Origin: Eutypa lata | Taxonomy: Eukaryota; Ascomycota; Sordariomycetes; Xylariales; Diatrypaceae | Length of the DNA stretch: 64,000 bases | Assembly (NCBI GenBank): GCA_022661535.1 | Contig: JAKULF010000004.1 | Span: 2,418,001-2,482,000, forward strand | Direction: 5' to 3' | In this document: positions 21,685-31,782 of the stretch, piece by piece | How positions within the stretch are numbered: position 1 is the stretch's first letter | Layout: each line of letters begins with the position of its first letter | Translations under genes and position numbers: made by a program | The notes under the pieces: generated by a model | What the model was told of the DNA's origin: nothing | The model's database searches: none | The model's input: the letters and a program-made list of their open reading frames with translations, nothing else

Positions 21685-22500
21685 ATGGAAAAAATCAGTA
21701 GCCCTTTTAGGGGTATGCTGCGGTCGTCCCTGTTGAACGAGGAATACATGTGTGAGATGATATTAGCTCAGCTCATCATAATGTACGCAACTACAGGACT
21801 CAGTCGTATCCTTCTATTCTACTCTGCCCCTCGAATCCAGTCACTTCCCTTACGCCGCCAGCAACAACTCTACACCTTTCTTCCAGTGTTGTTAGTTAAA
21901 GCAATTGTAGTGTCTCAAATATGGTTTGACCTCACTGCAGAGAAAGGTCCAACCAAACTTCCTCCGGAAGAAGGAGGCGATATCATTCACTACTACCGAT
22001 TTATGCCCCAGCTCTGTTTCAGCTACATTTATGAACTGCTGCAGCGGCCCTCGTCGCCGAACATCATTGGGCATCATTTGATCGTCCAGATTTTACCTTT
22101 CTACACCCGATTCTACCTCGTCTACCAACCCATACAGCAGATTGAGTTGGTGCTTGGATTCTTTGGACGGATGGCGTTACTGGGCCCTGGTCTTTCGAAT
22201 ATCACAGCTGACTTCGTGTTTCTGCTGTATTATCTATCGCCGCGCACGAGTTCGGGATGCATCATCATCATGGCCACCTGTTGCTTAGCCCATGTAGTGA
22301 GAGCGGTACAGTGGATTGTACTCTCGTGGTATCTTTGGACCAATGCTAGTTCGGCGGTAGTCGGATTGCTGAACTCCTGGGAAAGGATTATATTCAGTAT
22401 ATCCGGGATCATATGGTTCTGGTTACAGGTAGAGGAAATTTTGAGGCTTAGTGGTATGGCTAGGAGGTTTAGAGAGACTGTGAAGCAGAAAAGTGATTGA
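21685..22500 (+). CDS. Multi-pass membrane protein, TLC-domain-like
   Basis: Single exon, 271 residues, ATG at 21685. Several hydrophobic segments are visible, at about 25-45, 65-85, 145-165, 175-200, 200-220 and 235-250. The central run FSYIYELLQRPSSPNIIGHH resembles the TLC-family signature, in which a Tyr-x-x-Glu-Leu segment is followed by a pair of histidines; the family includes ceramide synthase, TRAM and TMEM56-type proteins. The HH pair is at about residues 131-132. The protein lacks the Lag1 motif of true ceramide synthases as far as I can see, so a lipid-handling endoplasmic-reticulum protein of unknown substrate is the best guess. It lies 434 nt after the GHKL gene on the same strand, with no sign of joint function. 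Could be another uncharacterised polytopic family. Confidence 0.7.
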   Translation: MEKISSPFRGMLRSSLLNEEYMCEMILAQLIIMYATTGLSRILLFYSAPRIQSLPLRRQQQLYTFLPVLLVKAIVVSQIWFDLTAEKGPTKLPPEEGGDIIHYYRFMPQLCFSYIYELLQRPSSPNIIGHHLIVQILPFYTRFYLVYQPIQQIELVLGFFGRMALLGPGLSNITADFVFLLYYLSPRTSSGCIIIMATCCLAHVVRAVQWIVLSWYLWTNASSAVVGLLNSWERIIFSISGIIWFWLQVEEILRLSGMARRFRETVKQKSD

Positions 22501-23593
22501 GTATGTTCGCATGTTGTCTACATGTAGTTAGCATTGAGAAAGTAAGTCGAAGGCTTATCGATATTTGAGAGTAGACCAGTGAAAACAACGACGCAAGTCA
22601 TATTAAGAATATTTCTTCATGCTTAGAGATCCTTAAAATGCCTAGGTGTTAAGTTGTAAGTTGACATGAGTAAGTAGGAACACCGTTGAGGATGTTACAT
22701 ATGGATGTCAGAAAAGGTTACATAATAATAATACAGCATCTAGATCCATTCAAAGCTTGAAACTCCTATCTCAGGCCCTTTCTATATCGCAAGAATATAT
22801 CACATTCCTGGGGTAGGCCACATAGGTTTACCAAAACTAATTAGGACTTTACTCCGAAACTCGGAGGCAATTAGTAACGGAGATGCAATGAGAAACACCA
22901 ACTAATTACTCCTGTCCCTCCAAGCTTAGGCTACACTCATGTGCCATTGATTAACAAGAGCAAGAGTAATAGCAATATAGTCGATGACGGGTATAAACAC
23001 TGAACATCTACCAACTCGACCCCTTCAAGCATCTCATTCTGGTTGAAATGGAGATCCTGATATAATTATGTCGTTCCGCTTGTGTCACACTAACGAGACC
23101 GTAAGTAGAGCTAGAAGATTAGCTCCGTACTTTAAGTCCGACACCCGACAGCAGAATCCTGGACTAGAGCCCCCTAGTTTCCTGGAGCTTCTGATGATAT
23201 CATTTGTAAGCATTGAGCTACACATTATGACGGCAGCAAGGCAGTTGGAATGAAGCGGGGCAGCGTCAATGTCGCAAAACCCCCACCATGTTTGGTCCTC
23301 TTCACCCACTGTGGATTATTGATGCTTTGCAGGAGGGAGGGTTCCAGTACGTATGTAGGTAGTGTTGCGTGCTTATGTACACTATCTCGGGTCTCTGTTC
23401 GTGCTCCGAGGACTTGACGTTAGCTTGGCATGGAAGAGTTCCCCTCTCTTCCATTGATTTAAACAGCCAGCTTCTCCTCCCACTTTTCCAGACACCAGAT
23501 TATCCTCATCGTGAAACTTTTGGTGAACTTTGAGATCAATTAATACAATACTACGTACAATCTACGATTCAGCAGATCTACAAATCAATCAAA
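22501..23593. other. Intergenic region, SOD1 promoter side
   Basis: No gene seen. A 61-codon ATG frame at 23068-23253 has no support. The final about 200 bases are pyrimidine-rich (TCTTCCATTGATTT, CTTCTCCTCCCACTTTTCC), typical of a filamentous fungal leader and core promoter of an expressed gene. Confidence 0.5.
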
Positions 23594-24534
23594 ATGGTCA
23601 AAGCCGGTAAGTTTAAATACCCCACTACGACGTTTATGTTTTCGTTCCTGCATTGGAGGGGCACTATTGCCGTTACTATGAGCACATTTGCGTCGATTTT
23701 CTCACGGATGGTCGCTTTCGAGGTCAACCTTGATGGGCAGGAGACCACACCATCCAGTCGGATCTTCATCCTTATAGCTGCTGGGTACAACGCCACGTGG
23801 AATTGATTCTTGGCTTGATTCCTGTTGAGTTCTAGCAGCTGTTGCCTTGTCTATTGAGAGCTGAGTTCGTGCTGACCATGGTCTGTGTGTGTCTCCAGTC
23901 GCTGTCCTCCGAGGTGACTCCAAGGTTGCCGGAACCGTCACTTTCGAGCAGGCCTCCGAGTCCGACGCCACCACCATCACCTTTGACATCGCGGGCCACG
24001 ACCCTAACGCCAAGCGTGGCTTCCACATCCACACCTTCGGTGACAACACCAACGGCTGCACATCCGCTGGCCCCCACTGTATGTCAAACCTTCCCAGCTC
24101 GTCACACCTGGAAGAAGAGCCGTGGAATGTTTCTAACCCCAGGATATAGTCAACCCCTACAACAAGACTCACGGCAACCAGACCGACGAGACCCGTCATG
24201 TCGGTGACCTCGGCAACATCACCACCGATGCTCAAGGCAATGCCAAGGGCTCCATCCAGGACAAGCTCGTAAAGCTGATCGGCCCTGAGAGCGTCATTGG
24301 CGTAAGTTGCTAGCAGAATTATATTTGATTGTCTTGTATAGGTTTAGCTGACAGAAATAGCGTACCGTCGTCACCCACGCTGGTACCGATGACCTTGGCA
24401 AGGGCGGCAACGAGGAATCCCTCAAGACCGGCAACGCTGGTGCTCGTCCTGCTTGTGGTATGTCTCGATTTATTCATTTAATACCATTATCAAGACTAAT
24501 AATTGCTTCAGGTGTCATTGGTATTTCCACCTAA
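23594..24534 (+). CDS. sod1: Cu/Zn superoxide dismutase
   Basis: Cytosolic (and intermembrane-space) enzyme that converts superoxide to hydrogen peroxide and oxygen. Five exons: 23594-23606, 23899-24078, 24150-24301, 24361-24457 and 24512-24534. They give exactly 154 residues, the standard length. Introns are 292, 71, 59 and 54 nt. The first exon is only 13 nt (MVKA plus one base). Metal-binding and signature segments are complete: [34 protein letters not shown] and the C-terminal [16 protein letters not shown], with the active-site loop arginine in NAGARPACG. Neighbours are unrelated. The long first intron right after the start codon is a common place for expression-enhancing elements in fungi, but nothing specific is visible. 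Identity certain. Confidence 0.97.
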
Positions 24535-26506
24535 GCCGTTTAATGCGAACTCTTATCTGGAGAACGTTAGTAAGCGCCCGGTTCTATCAATCATGGAGGA
24601 AAGGTTCTGGGAATTGGAAAATATTTTCTAAATTGAAGTACTCCTATGTCAGAACGTGTCCATAGTCAATACAACTGTGAAATCAACTCAAATATCAACT
24701 TATTGTCATTATCAATTGATGTATTGTTTCAAATTCTACAAGCTGCATTATGTATTAGACCTAGTTTTCATCTCGTTTTACCAATTGTCTCAAGGTACTG
24801 TGCATTACAGCTGTGCTGTAGGTTCATATCTTTGCAACAGTGTGCTCAAGATTAACTATGTCTAAAGTACCTATTCTTTGCTGAGAACTTCCCTATCATA
24901 ATGGGAGATGGATGTTGGTTACGTACTTATAGGTAAGTACCTACCTACCTACGGTATACTCCATAACATACATATACCAAAGTGAATAGAATCCGGAGTC
25001 AGTTAATTGGCTTTTAACAATTGTCATTTTCGACACTACCTACCTTGTACAGTTTATTCTTTCCCAATAGTTAGGCAGTTTCGCCTGACCTTCAAATTAT
25101 GTTGAAGCAGACATACATGCACATCTGGGTACCTACTTAGGTATGTAATACCCCGCTACAAAGTAAAGTGGTACAAGTACCTTAACGCAAAAGAGGGTGG
25201 TTCAACATTGAATGTTATACCTATTGATCAGGTGCATGTTATTTCCTTATAAGCATATTCAATATCTGTAAACAACGGTATTTAATAATCACAGCATGAC
25301 TGACACCATTGATTAGGTGAATGTGCTATTGTGTTGCTTCAATGCTTCTGAAACACGATAGCTTTCCCCGCCCTAGCTCAAGCTCTTACATCAACTGAAG
25401 CTCAGACGGCAGCGGAGTCCCTGCCAAGACTGGAGCACAATACGTAGTATAACCGATTCACACTTGACACTCCCCCGCTTAAGCCCTTCTCGACGTCGGC
25501 GGTGCCAAGCTATTGCTGGCCGTTGCCACCTGGGAAATCAACTCTTATTATTCTCTTCCCCACAAACGTATGAGGAAAGCTGTCAAAATCGACTGCGCAC
25601 ACGACACTTAAGCAAGCTTCAGCTACAGATTTATTATTTGAACGGTTTAGCTAACAGGTTTTGTTCTCTCGTCGATTTCCATCCAAGCTAGTTTCTCTTA
25701 CAGCAAGTCCCTACTGAACTTGATTATTTTGTTATTCTTCTTGCCGGTCTTTGAAGAGGTAAGTTGTGCTCCTTCCATCCCTTAGCATGCTGCATGCTTC
25801 ACTTTGTACATCACATCTCGTACCTCCTACATTGCACAATGATAATACTTCCCAATACCTAGCACAGAAATGTATCACCCCCTTCAAGTTATTCAAATTC
25901 ATCACCGAGCAGCTTGATTTCACTTTCCTTTGCCTTTCCGACTAAGTTTAACGGAAAGAAAGACATTATTTCGTATTCTTCCTGCCATGCCCTCCCTACC
26001 TTATCTTACCTAGGGTATCTACTTATACAACTTCTACACTCACCACATCCTTGGAACAATTCAAGTCCCCTTTGTAGCTGTGAAAAGCAGCATACTTATG
26101 TATACACCCAGGTATGATTAGGGGTATCCGCCAACGTGCAAAACAACTATCTCACAGTAAAACTTATCCAGTTGATGTGAATGAGCCCTTCCCCATTGAT
26201 GCATATCATGATACCTATCTCCTACATTCACCTTTCCGTTGTGTATGGTCAAGTTTGTTGTATTCCACAAACAACTAAAACCTAATTGTACAAATGCCCT
26301 TTCATTCACAGCCAATCATATCAATCTTTATCTTCACTTTTTATCTAACCCTATAATCAACCCGCTTATCCCATGCCTTACCTATGTGTCCAAGCAAGAT
26401 GCCCTGCAAGGAAGTATATATAATTTAACTAACCAATTAGTAGATTTTTCAAAGAATCTCCGACAGTCGCTTCAGTTTACAGGTTTATTCGTTTTGGACA
26501 GCTAAG
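24535..26506. other. Intergenic region, about 2 kb
   Basis: AT-rich, with repeated ACCTACCTACC/TAGGTA-type strings near 24930-24960 and 25130-25150. No supportable gene; frames at 24453-24865 and 25464-25691 are without motifs. The last 300 bases are the leader and promoter of SND1, with a 9-codon uORF starting near 26399. Confidence 0.5.
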
Positions 26507-29158
26507 ATGGCTCAACCGTTCGTGGCCAATGTGAAATCCGTCCTAAGCGGTGATACATTGGTGCTGACCAACCCCGCTAACCCTAATGCGGAGCGCATCT
26601 TCTCGTTGGCTTTCGTCACGGGTCCTCGTCTCAGTAGAGACGGCGATGAGCCATTCGGCTTTCAGTCACGTGAGTACCTGAGAGGACTTGTTGTCGGTAA
26701 AGCCGTGCGCTGTACAGTTTTGTATACGATCCCGACGTCTGGGCGCGAGTACGGTGTGGCCGAGTTAAGGGATGGTCCGCAACTTCCGGACGAGTCGGTA
26801 AAAGCAGGTTGGCTTAAGGTCAGAGAGGACGCCGGCCGCAAGGAGGAATCCGAAGAAGTGTTACAACGACTCGAGACTCTTCGTTCGCTAGAAGCCCAGG
26901 CCAAGAGTGAAGGGAGCGGACTTTGGACTGGCGTTGGAGGACTCATTGAGGTCCAAAACAATCTTGGCGGTCCTGAGTTCGTTACCGAATGGAAGGGCAA
27001 GTTGATTGATGGAGTGGTGGAGCGTGTGCTGAGCGGGGACCGATTACTCATACGCCTTAAACTCTCGGACAAGAAGCACCTTCAAGTAATGACACTCGTG
27101 GCTGGCATTCGGACACCGTCGACAGAAAGGGTAAACCAATCGAGTGGAGAGACGCAACCTGCGGAAGAGTATGGAAACGAGGCACGAGCATTCGTCGAGC
27201 AAAGGCTATTGCAGCGTGATGTCAAGGTTGAAACTGTTGGTCTCAGTCCACAAGGCCAACTTATTGCGTCCATCATTCATCCACGAGGAAGTATTGCCGA
27301 GTTTCTGCTCTCTGATGGACTAGCCCGATGCAATGACTTCCACTCGACCCTGCTTGGCGGAAAGATGGCTTCCCTTCGCGCAGCCGAGAAGAAGGCACAG
27401 GCTGCTAAGCTCCGGCTTCAAAAGCACCACGTGGCCAAGGGTGAAAGCAGCTCCTCGGATATGATTGTCTCCAAGGTCGTATCTGCGGACACAATATTTG
27501 TACGGACAAAGAACGGCACCGAGAAGCGAATTAGTCTCAGCAGCGTTCGAGGACCACGAACTGGTGAACCGTCCGAGGCGCCATTCAGGGACGAAGCAAA
27601 AGAATATCTTCGTAAGAAGCTCATCGGCAAGCATGTCAAAGTCTCGGTCGATGGCTCGAAACCTGCAAGTGAGGGATTTGAAGCTCGGGATGTCGCCACC
27701 ATAACCGAGAAGGACAAGAACATTAACCTTCAGTTGGTTCAGGATGGTTGGACTTCGGTTATTCGCCACCGAAAGGACGATACTGATAGGGCACCTAACT
27801 ACGACGAACTGCTCGCTGCACAAGAGAAGGCTAAAGAAGAGAAGAAGGGCATATGGTCTGGAAAGGCGTCTAAGGCAAGGACCTACGTGGATGTATCCGA
27901 GTCTGTCCAGAAGGCCAAGATCCAACTCTCCACTCTTGCACGCCAAAAGAAGGTTCCTGCGGTTGTTGACTTCTGCAAGGCTGGCTCACGTTTCACGATC
28001 CTAATTCCGCGTGAAGGAGTTAAGCTTACTATGGTTCTTGCCGGTGTCCGTGCTCCCAGAGCACCTCGGTTGCCGCAGGAGAAGGGTGAGCCTTTCGGAC
28101 AGGAGGCTGTAGATCTCGCAAACCGCAGATGCAATCAGCGTGATTGCGAGATTGACATCCACGATATCGACAAGGTTGGCGGGTTCATTGGTGACCTGTA
28201 TATCAACCGCGAAAGCTTCGCCAAGGTTCTCGTTGAGGAAGGTCTTGCCTCAGTCCACCAGTACTCTGCTGAGAAAGCAGGCAACGCCAACGAGCTGCTG
28301 GCTGCCGAGAAGCGGGCTAAGGAGGGCCGAAAGGGATTGTGGCACGACTGGGATCCATCGCAAGAAGAGGACGGAGAAGAGGAAGCTGCCCCTGCGGACA
28401 CGACAAATGATTCAGCACCCACCGATAAGAAGTCTCTAGACTACCGTGAGGTAGTAGTAACCAATATCGACTCGAACGGCAGATTAAAGATCCAGCAGGT
28501 CGGGTCCGGCACTGCAGCGCTAGAGACGATGATGAGTGAATTCAAGAAATTCCACATAGATCCAAAGAACAAAAAGCCCCTTGGCAATGCCCCCAAGGCT
28601 GGCGACCTCGTTGCTGCCAAGTTCAGTGCAGATGGACAGTGGTACCGTGCCCGCATCCGATCGAACGACCGAACCGCGAAGGTTGCTGATGTCGTCTACG
28701 TTGATTACGGCAACACCGAGAAGCAGCCCTGGTCCGAGCTCCGATCCCTTGACCAGCCTCAGTTCTCGACCCAGAAGCTGAAGCCCCAAGCAGCCGACGC
28801 CGTCCTCTCCTTCATCCAGCTACCCACGGCACCCAACTACTTCCAGGACGCGCTCGACTTCATCGCCGAGGCGACGGAGGGCCGGAGATTGGTAGCTAGT
28901 TACGACTTCGTCGACACCAAGGAGGGGCTGACCTACATCACGCTCTTCGACGCGCAAACCGGCGGCAGCAACACTTTCGCGGATTCGCTAAACCGGGAGA
29001 TCGTCGCTAACGGCCAAGCACTCGTCCCCACGAAGCTCAAGGCCTGGGAGCGGGGCGCCGCGTCCGCCGAAGTGCTGAAGAAGCTACGCGAGGTCGAGAG
29101 CCAAGCCAAGAGCGAGCGTCTCGGCATGTGGGAGTACGGCGATATTACCGAGGACTAA
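26507..29158 (+). CDS. SND1: Tudor staphylococcal nuclease (SND1/Tudor-SN)
   Basis: Single exon, 883 residues, close to the fungal family length. Four complete staphylococcal-nuclease-like repeats lie at about 5-145, 163-310, 316-465 and 482-630. A Tudor domain at about 690-760 (AKFSADGQWYRARI, VDYGNTEKQPWSEL) is split into a fifth, partial SN repeat that ends at the C-terminus (SERLGMWEYGD). Each SN repeat closes with the usual G-x-W signature (GSGLWTG, KGIWSG, KGLWHDW). Tudor-SN is a multifunctional RNA-binding protein: component of silencing and RNA-decay complexes, stress granules and transcription co-activation. The Tudor cage binds methylated arginine or lysine ligands. Start: ATG at 26507, first residues MAQPFVANVKSVLSGDTLVL. 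Its convergent neighbour ends 705 nt downstream. Identity very secure; precise role in this organism not shown by sequence. Confidence 0.96.
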   Translation: MAQPFVANVKSVLSGDTLVLTNPANPNAERIFSLAFVTGPRLSRDGDEPFGFQSREYLRGLVVGKAVRCTVLYTIPTSGREYGVAELRDGPQLPDESVKAGWLKVREDAGRKEESEEVLQRLETLRSLEAQAKSEGSGLWTGVGGLIEVQNNLGGPEFVTEWKGKLIDGVVERVLSGDRLLIRLKLSDKKHLQVMTLVAGIRTPSTERVNQSSGETQPAEEYGNEARAFVEQRLLQRDVKVETVGLSPQGQLIASIIHPRGSIAEFLLSDGLARCNDFHSTLLGGKMASLRAAEKKAQAAKLRLQKHHVAKGESSSSDMIVSKVVSADTIFVRTKNGTEKRISLSSVRGPRTGEPSEAPFRDEAKEYLRKKLIGKHVKVSVDGSKPASEGFEARDVATITEKDKNINLQLVQDGWTSVIRHRKDDTDRAPNYDELLAAQEKAKEEKKGIWSGKASKARTYVDVSESVQKAKIQLSTLARQKKVPAVVDFCKAGSRFTILIPREGVKLTMVLAGVRAPRAPRLPQEKGEPFGQEAVDLANRRCNQRDCEIDIHDIDKVGGFIGDLYINRESFAKVLVEEGLASVHQYSAEKAGNANELLAAEKRAKEGRKGLWHDWDPSQEEDGEEEAAPADTTNDSAPTDKKSLDYREVVVTNIDSNGRLKIQQVGSGTAALETMMSEFKKFHIDPKNKKPLGNAPKAGDLVAAKFSADGQWYRARIRSNDRTAKVADVVYVDYGNTEKQPWSELRSLDQPQFSTQKLKPQAADAVLSFIQLPTAPNYFQDALDFIAEATEGRRLVASYDFVDTKEGLTYITLFDAQTGGSNTFADSLNREIVANGQALVPTKLKAWERGAASAEVLKKLREVESQAKSERLGMWEYGDITED

Positions 29159-29863
29159 ATAGGACCGGTCCATTATCATATATAGCAGACTATATCGAGC
29201 GAGTAGTAGCGCGTATAGTGAAAAGAAAAGGGGTTAGTTAGGTGGCTGGTAATGCATTTAGCCATTGCATAACGAACCTGCTTTGTATAGGATGAATTGA
29301 ATCTTTTCGTCGGCCATCTCGAGATCCTTGTGATAATTTCATTATTCGGGTGGGGTGTGAGATGTATTATGTTGTTTTCGTATTAGTGACTTTGTAAGCA
29401 TTTATTTAGGATGAAGTCCTAATAGTCCCCTTCGATATCTTGTTCGGCCTGGATATATAGAGTGTGAGATTTTATTTGCGATATGATAATCAACGCAAGA
29501 CAACATTAAGCGACCTACGACAAACTCGGGCCTTTTACTATACTCAAGTATCCCTGATAATTTTTAGCTGGACAACTTTGTAATAGAACTGGACTCCAGT
29601 AATTTGGAAGTATTTACTTATAAACCAAATTATCTATATTTGCGTAAGAAATATCTATCTCATCATGAAAACCGAAAATTGCATCCTGCCGTTGCTTTTA
29701 GGTTAATGTAATAATGCCTCTAGGTAGTCTTACCTATTCATCCCTTTTGTTTTCCTTCCTTGTTCCCACCCCACTTTTCTATTTACGTTACCCCTTTAAT
29801 ATCAAAGTATGTACCGATCATTCATTCAGCGGCTACTCACTACTTACTCGTCTCGCAGGTTCT
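29159..29863. other. Intergenic region between convergent genes
   Basis: AT-rich DNA shared by the 3' ends of SND1 (+) and the minus-strand hypothetical gene. No open frame worth calling. Confidence 0.5.
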
Positions 29864-30592
29864 CTATTCGCACACGTGAAGCACTGTTTTGGCATCTGAA
29901 GCAGAACCACAGCTGTTTCCAACACGCGCCAACCTCTCCGCAACCCACTGTAGCGCTTCCTCCTCCTCCACCTCCTCCCCTTCCATCTCCATCCTCACCG
30001 TAAACAGCAGCCTACCTCTCTCCCCGGGCTCCAGAGCCGCCACCGCCAGCCGCACCCAGCGATCCATCAGATCCTCTGCCATCCCCATCACCACAGTATC
30101 ATCGATGATCCCCCCGGCGGCCCAGCGCAGCGCCACAATGCGACACAGGACCTCGCCTAGCTCGTAGTAGTAGTAATGCGGCGACGCCAAGCGGCGCTGG
30201 AACTCCGCCGATAGGAGCTCTAATCCCGTACCGATGGCCTCCGCTAGCAACGTGATGTCGGAGGCGCCGTCGTCGTCGTCCTCCTCGCACTCCCAGCATA
30301 CCCGGTACCGGTACCCCGCCGCCGCGCGGTTCCGCGCCGCCACTAGCTCCGTGTCGGTGGCGCGCCCGAAAATCATGATAGGTATGACGTCCGTGTGCCC
30401 GCACCCGTAGGTTACGGATTCGCGGTACGTCTGCAGTGGGGAGATCGGGATGGACGGGTCTGTTGGTGAGAGACGGTAGTCGTGGTGGCTTCTTTTGTCT
30501 GCCTGTTTTGGATCCGGGGGCGAGCGGGGATGGAGTGAAGAGGATGGTGATGGCGGAGGTGCTCGGGGGACTGGTGGTTGCGAGCGTTTCAT
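29864..30592 (-). CDS. Hypothetical protein with CGH...CWEC putative zinc motif
   Basis: Single exon of 242 residues on the minus strand, ATG at 30590-30592. The first about 50 residues are Pro/Ser-rich. The stretch TYGCGHTDVIP followed about 30 residues later by YRVCWECEEDDDD gives a C-x-H...C-x-x-C pattern, seen in many uncharacterised fungal proteins and possibly metal-binding. The rest is alpha-helix-like and charged, with an acidic run GEEVEEEE near 210. The reading frame is markedly GC-richer than its flanks, which supports coding. A 101-codon shadow frame on the same strand is explained by this one. I do not recognise a family. Likely a real, lineage-specific gene; function unknown. 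An intron near the 3' end cannot be excluded. Confidence 0.6.
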   Translation of the reverse strand: MKRSQPPVPRAPPPSPSSSLHPRSPPDPKQADKRSHHDYRLSPTDPSIPISPLQTYRESVTYGCGHTDVIPIMIFGRATDTELVAARNRAAAGYRYRVCWECEEDDDDGASDITLLAEAIGTGLELLSAEFQRRLASPHYYYYELGEVLCRIVALRWAAGGIIDDTVVMGMAEDLMDRWVRLAVAALEPGERGRLLFTVRMEMEGEEVEEEEALQWVAERLARVGNSCGSASDAKTVLHVCE

Positions 30593-31782
30593 TGTTAGGA
30601 GTGGTTGCGAGGGCTGACTTCTTTGTAGTTCGTGTGGGATGATGGAGATGGATTCAATAGGGGTGCAAAGGAGTGGGTGGGTAGCTACTACTTCTACTAT
30701 TCGATTAGAAGGATAACAGCTGGCTGGATAGAGGTACAGAGAGAATCAGGGCCCGCGCGACCGGGAGCTGCCTTGTTTATACTGTCTTTGTGAACGGGTT
30801 GGGGGACGTCTAGGTAGTTATTAGTTCTAGGTAGTTATTAGTTCATCGGGGTGGCTGTTCAGTGCGAATTCTGCTGCTGTGTTTCTTTGTCTTCGTTGTC
30901 TATCCTCCACCCTGGAAAGAACACATCATTTTTATCCATTCTTAAGCACATGTTGTATATTATTGAGGCATGTTGTTTCTCGTTCCCTGCGTAATCTTCG
31001 GTAGCTAATTTCCGTGGAAGGTCGCTGGAGGGCAATAAGTGTAAACTTGGCTTGACCTAACTCCCCATATCGGTGCTTTTCAACGATCCTAAGTTTCCTC
31101 CTTTCAAATTCAAAAATTAACATAGACTCAACACACCTCAGTTTATGTAAAGCTACAGGTATGCTACGGGCGGTGTGGTTCTTGTCACAATGCTTTCGCA
31201 ATGGGGGCCGCATGGTAGATTCGTCCCGATTTACTTATCACTCCCGCTCATAATATTTACAACTAGTCAGGATCAGACGGGGGCCGTGGCAAAGCAATGT
31301 AGATCAAGTGCTCCGTTTGGTTATCGTGGAAGAGATTATATTTACTTTCGGCAGTAAGTTGAACATACTTGTGATGTTGAAATCGAATAGGTCCCTTTAA
31401 TATTCCTACGGGGACAATCGGGGAGTTCAGTGACCCGCAAGAACATTTAATAATTTGACACTGGGAGGCTCTCTCAACTTCGGGGTGGTTCCAAGTCTTC
31501 AAACAATAACCATCTATTTCTGATCTATCTGGAACTCATTGTATAAAATGGATTTGTCGGGCATTATTTGGTAAATACCACTCCAGATGCACCCCAAACT
31601 AAGACGGACGTCGTGTCAGCTGATTGGATCCCTCTCTACTTGTAATCTAACATAACTGATATTGGCGTAAAGTGTCTGGTTTCAATGAGCCCTGTCTCTC
31701 TTTTGTACAAGATACTACACCTGAGATTTCTCTCATCTACTCTTGAGTTGGTCATATGCAAAGGACATAAAGTAGGTAGGCA
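30593..31782. other. Intergenic region before the HET pseudogene
   Basis: No gene seen. Contains a 17-bp tandem duplication (30810-30826 and 30827-30843, CTAGGTAGTTATTAGTT). Open frames at 30932-31213 and 31263-31502 lack any motif. Confidence 0.5.
30810..30843. repeat. 17-bp direct tandem repeat, two copies
   Basis: CTAGGTAGTTATTAGTT is repeated exactly twice, head to tail. The unit contains the CTAGGTAG string that is frequent across the non-coding DNA of this window. Confidence 0.9.

Noticed and set aside
27320..27946. 208-codon frame antisense to SND1
   Set aside because: Lies wholly opposite the conserved SN repeats 2-3 and is explained by their codon structure.
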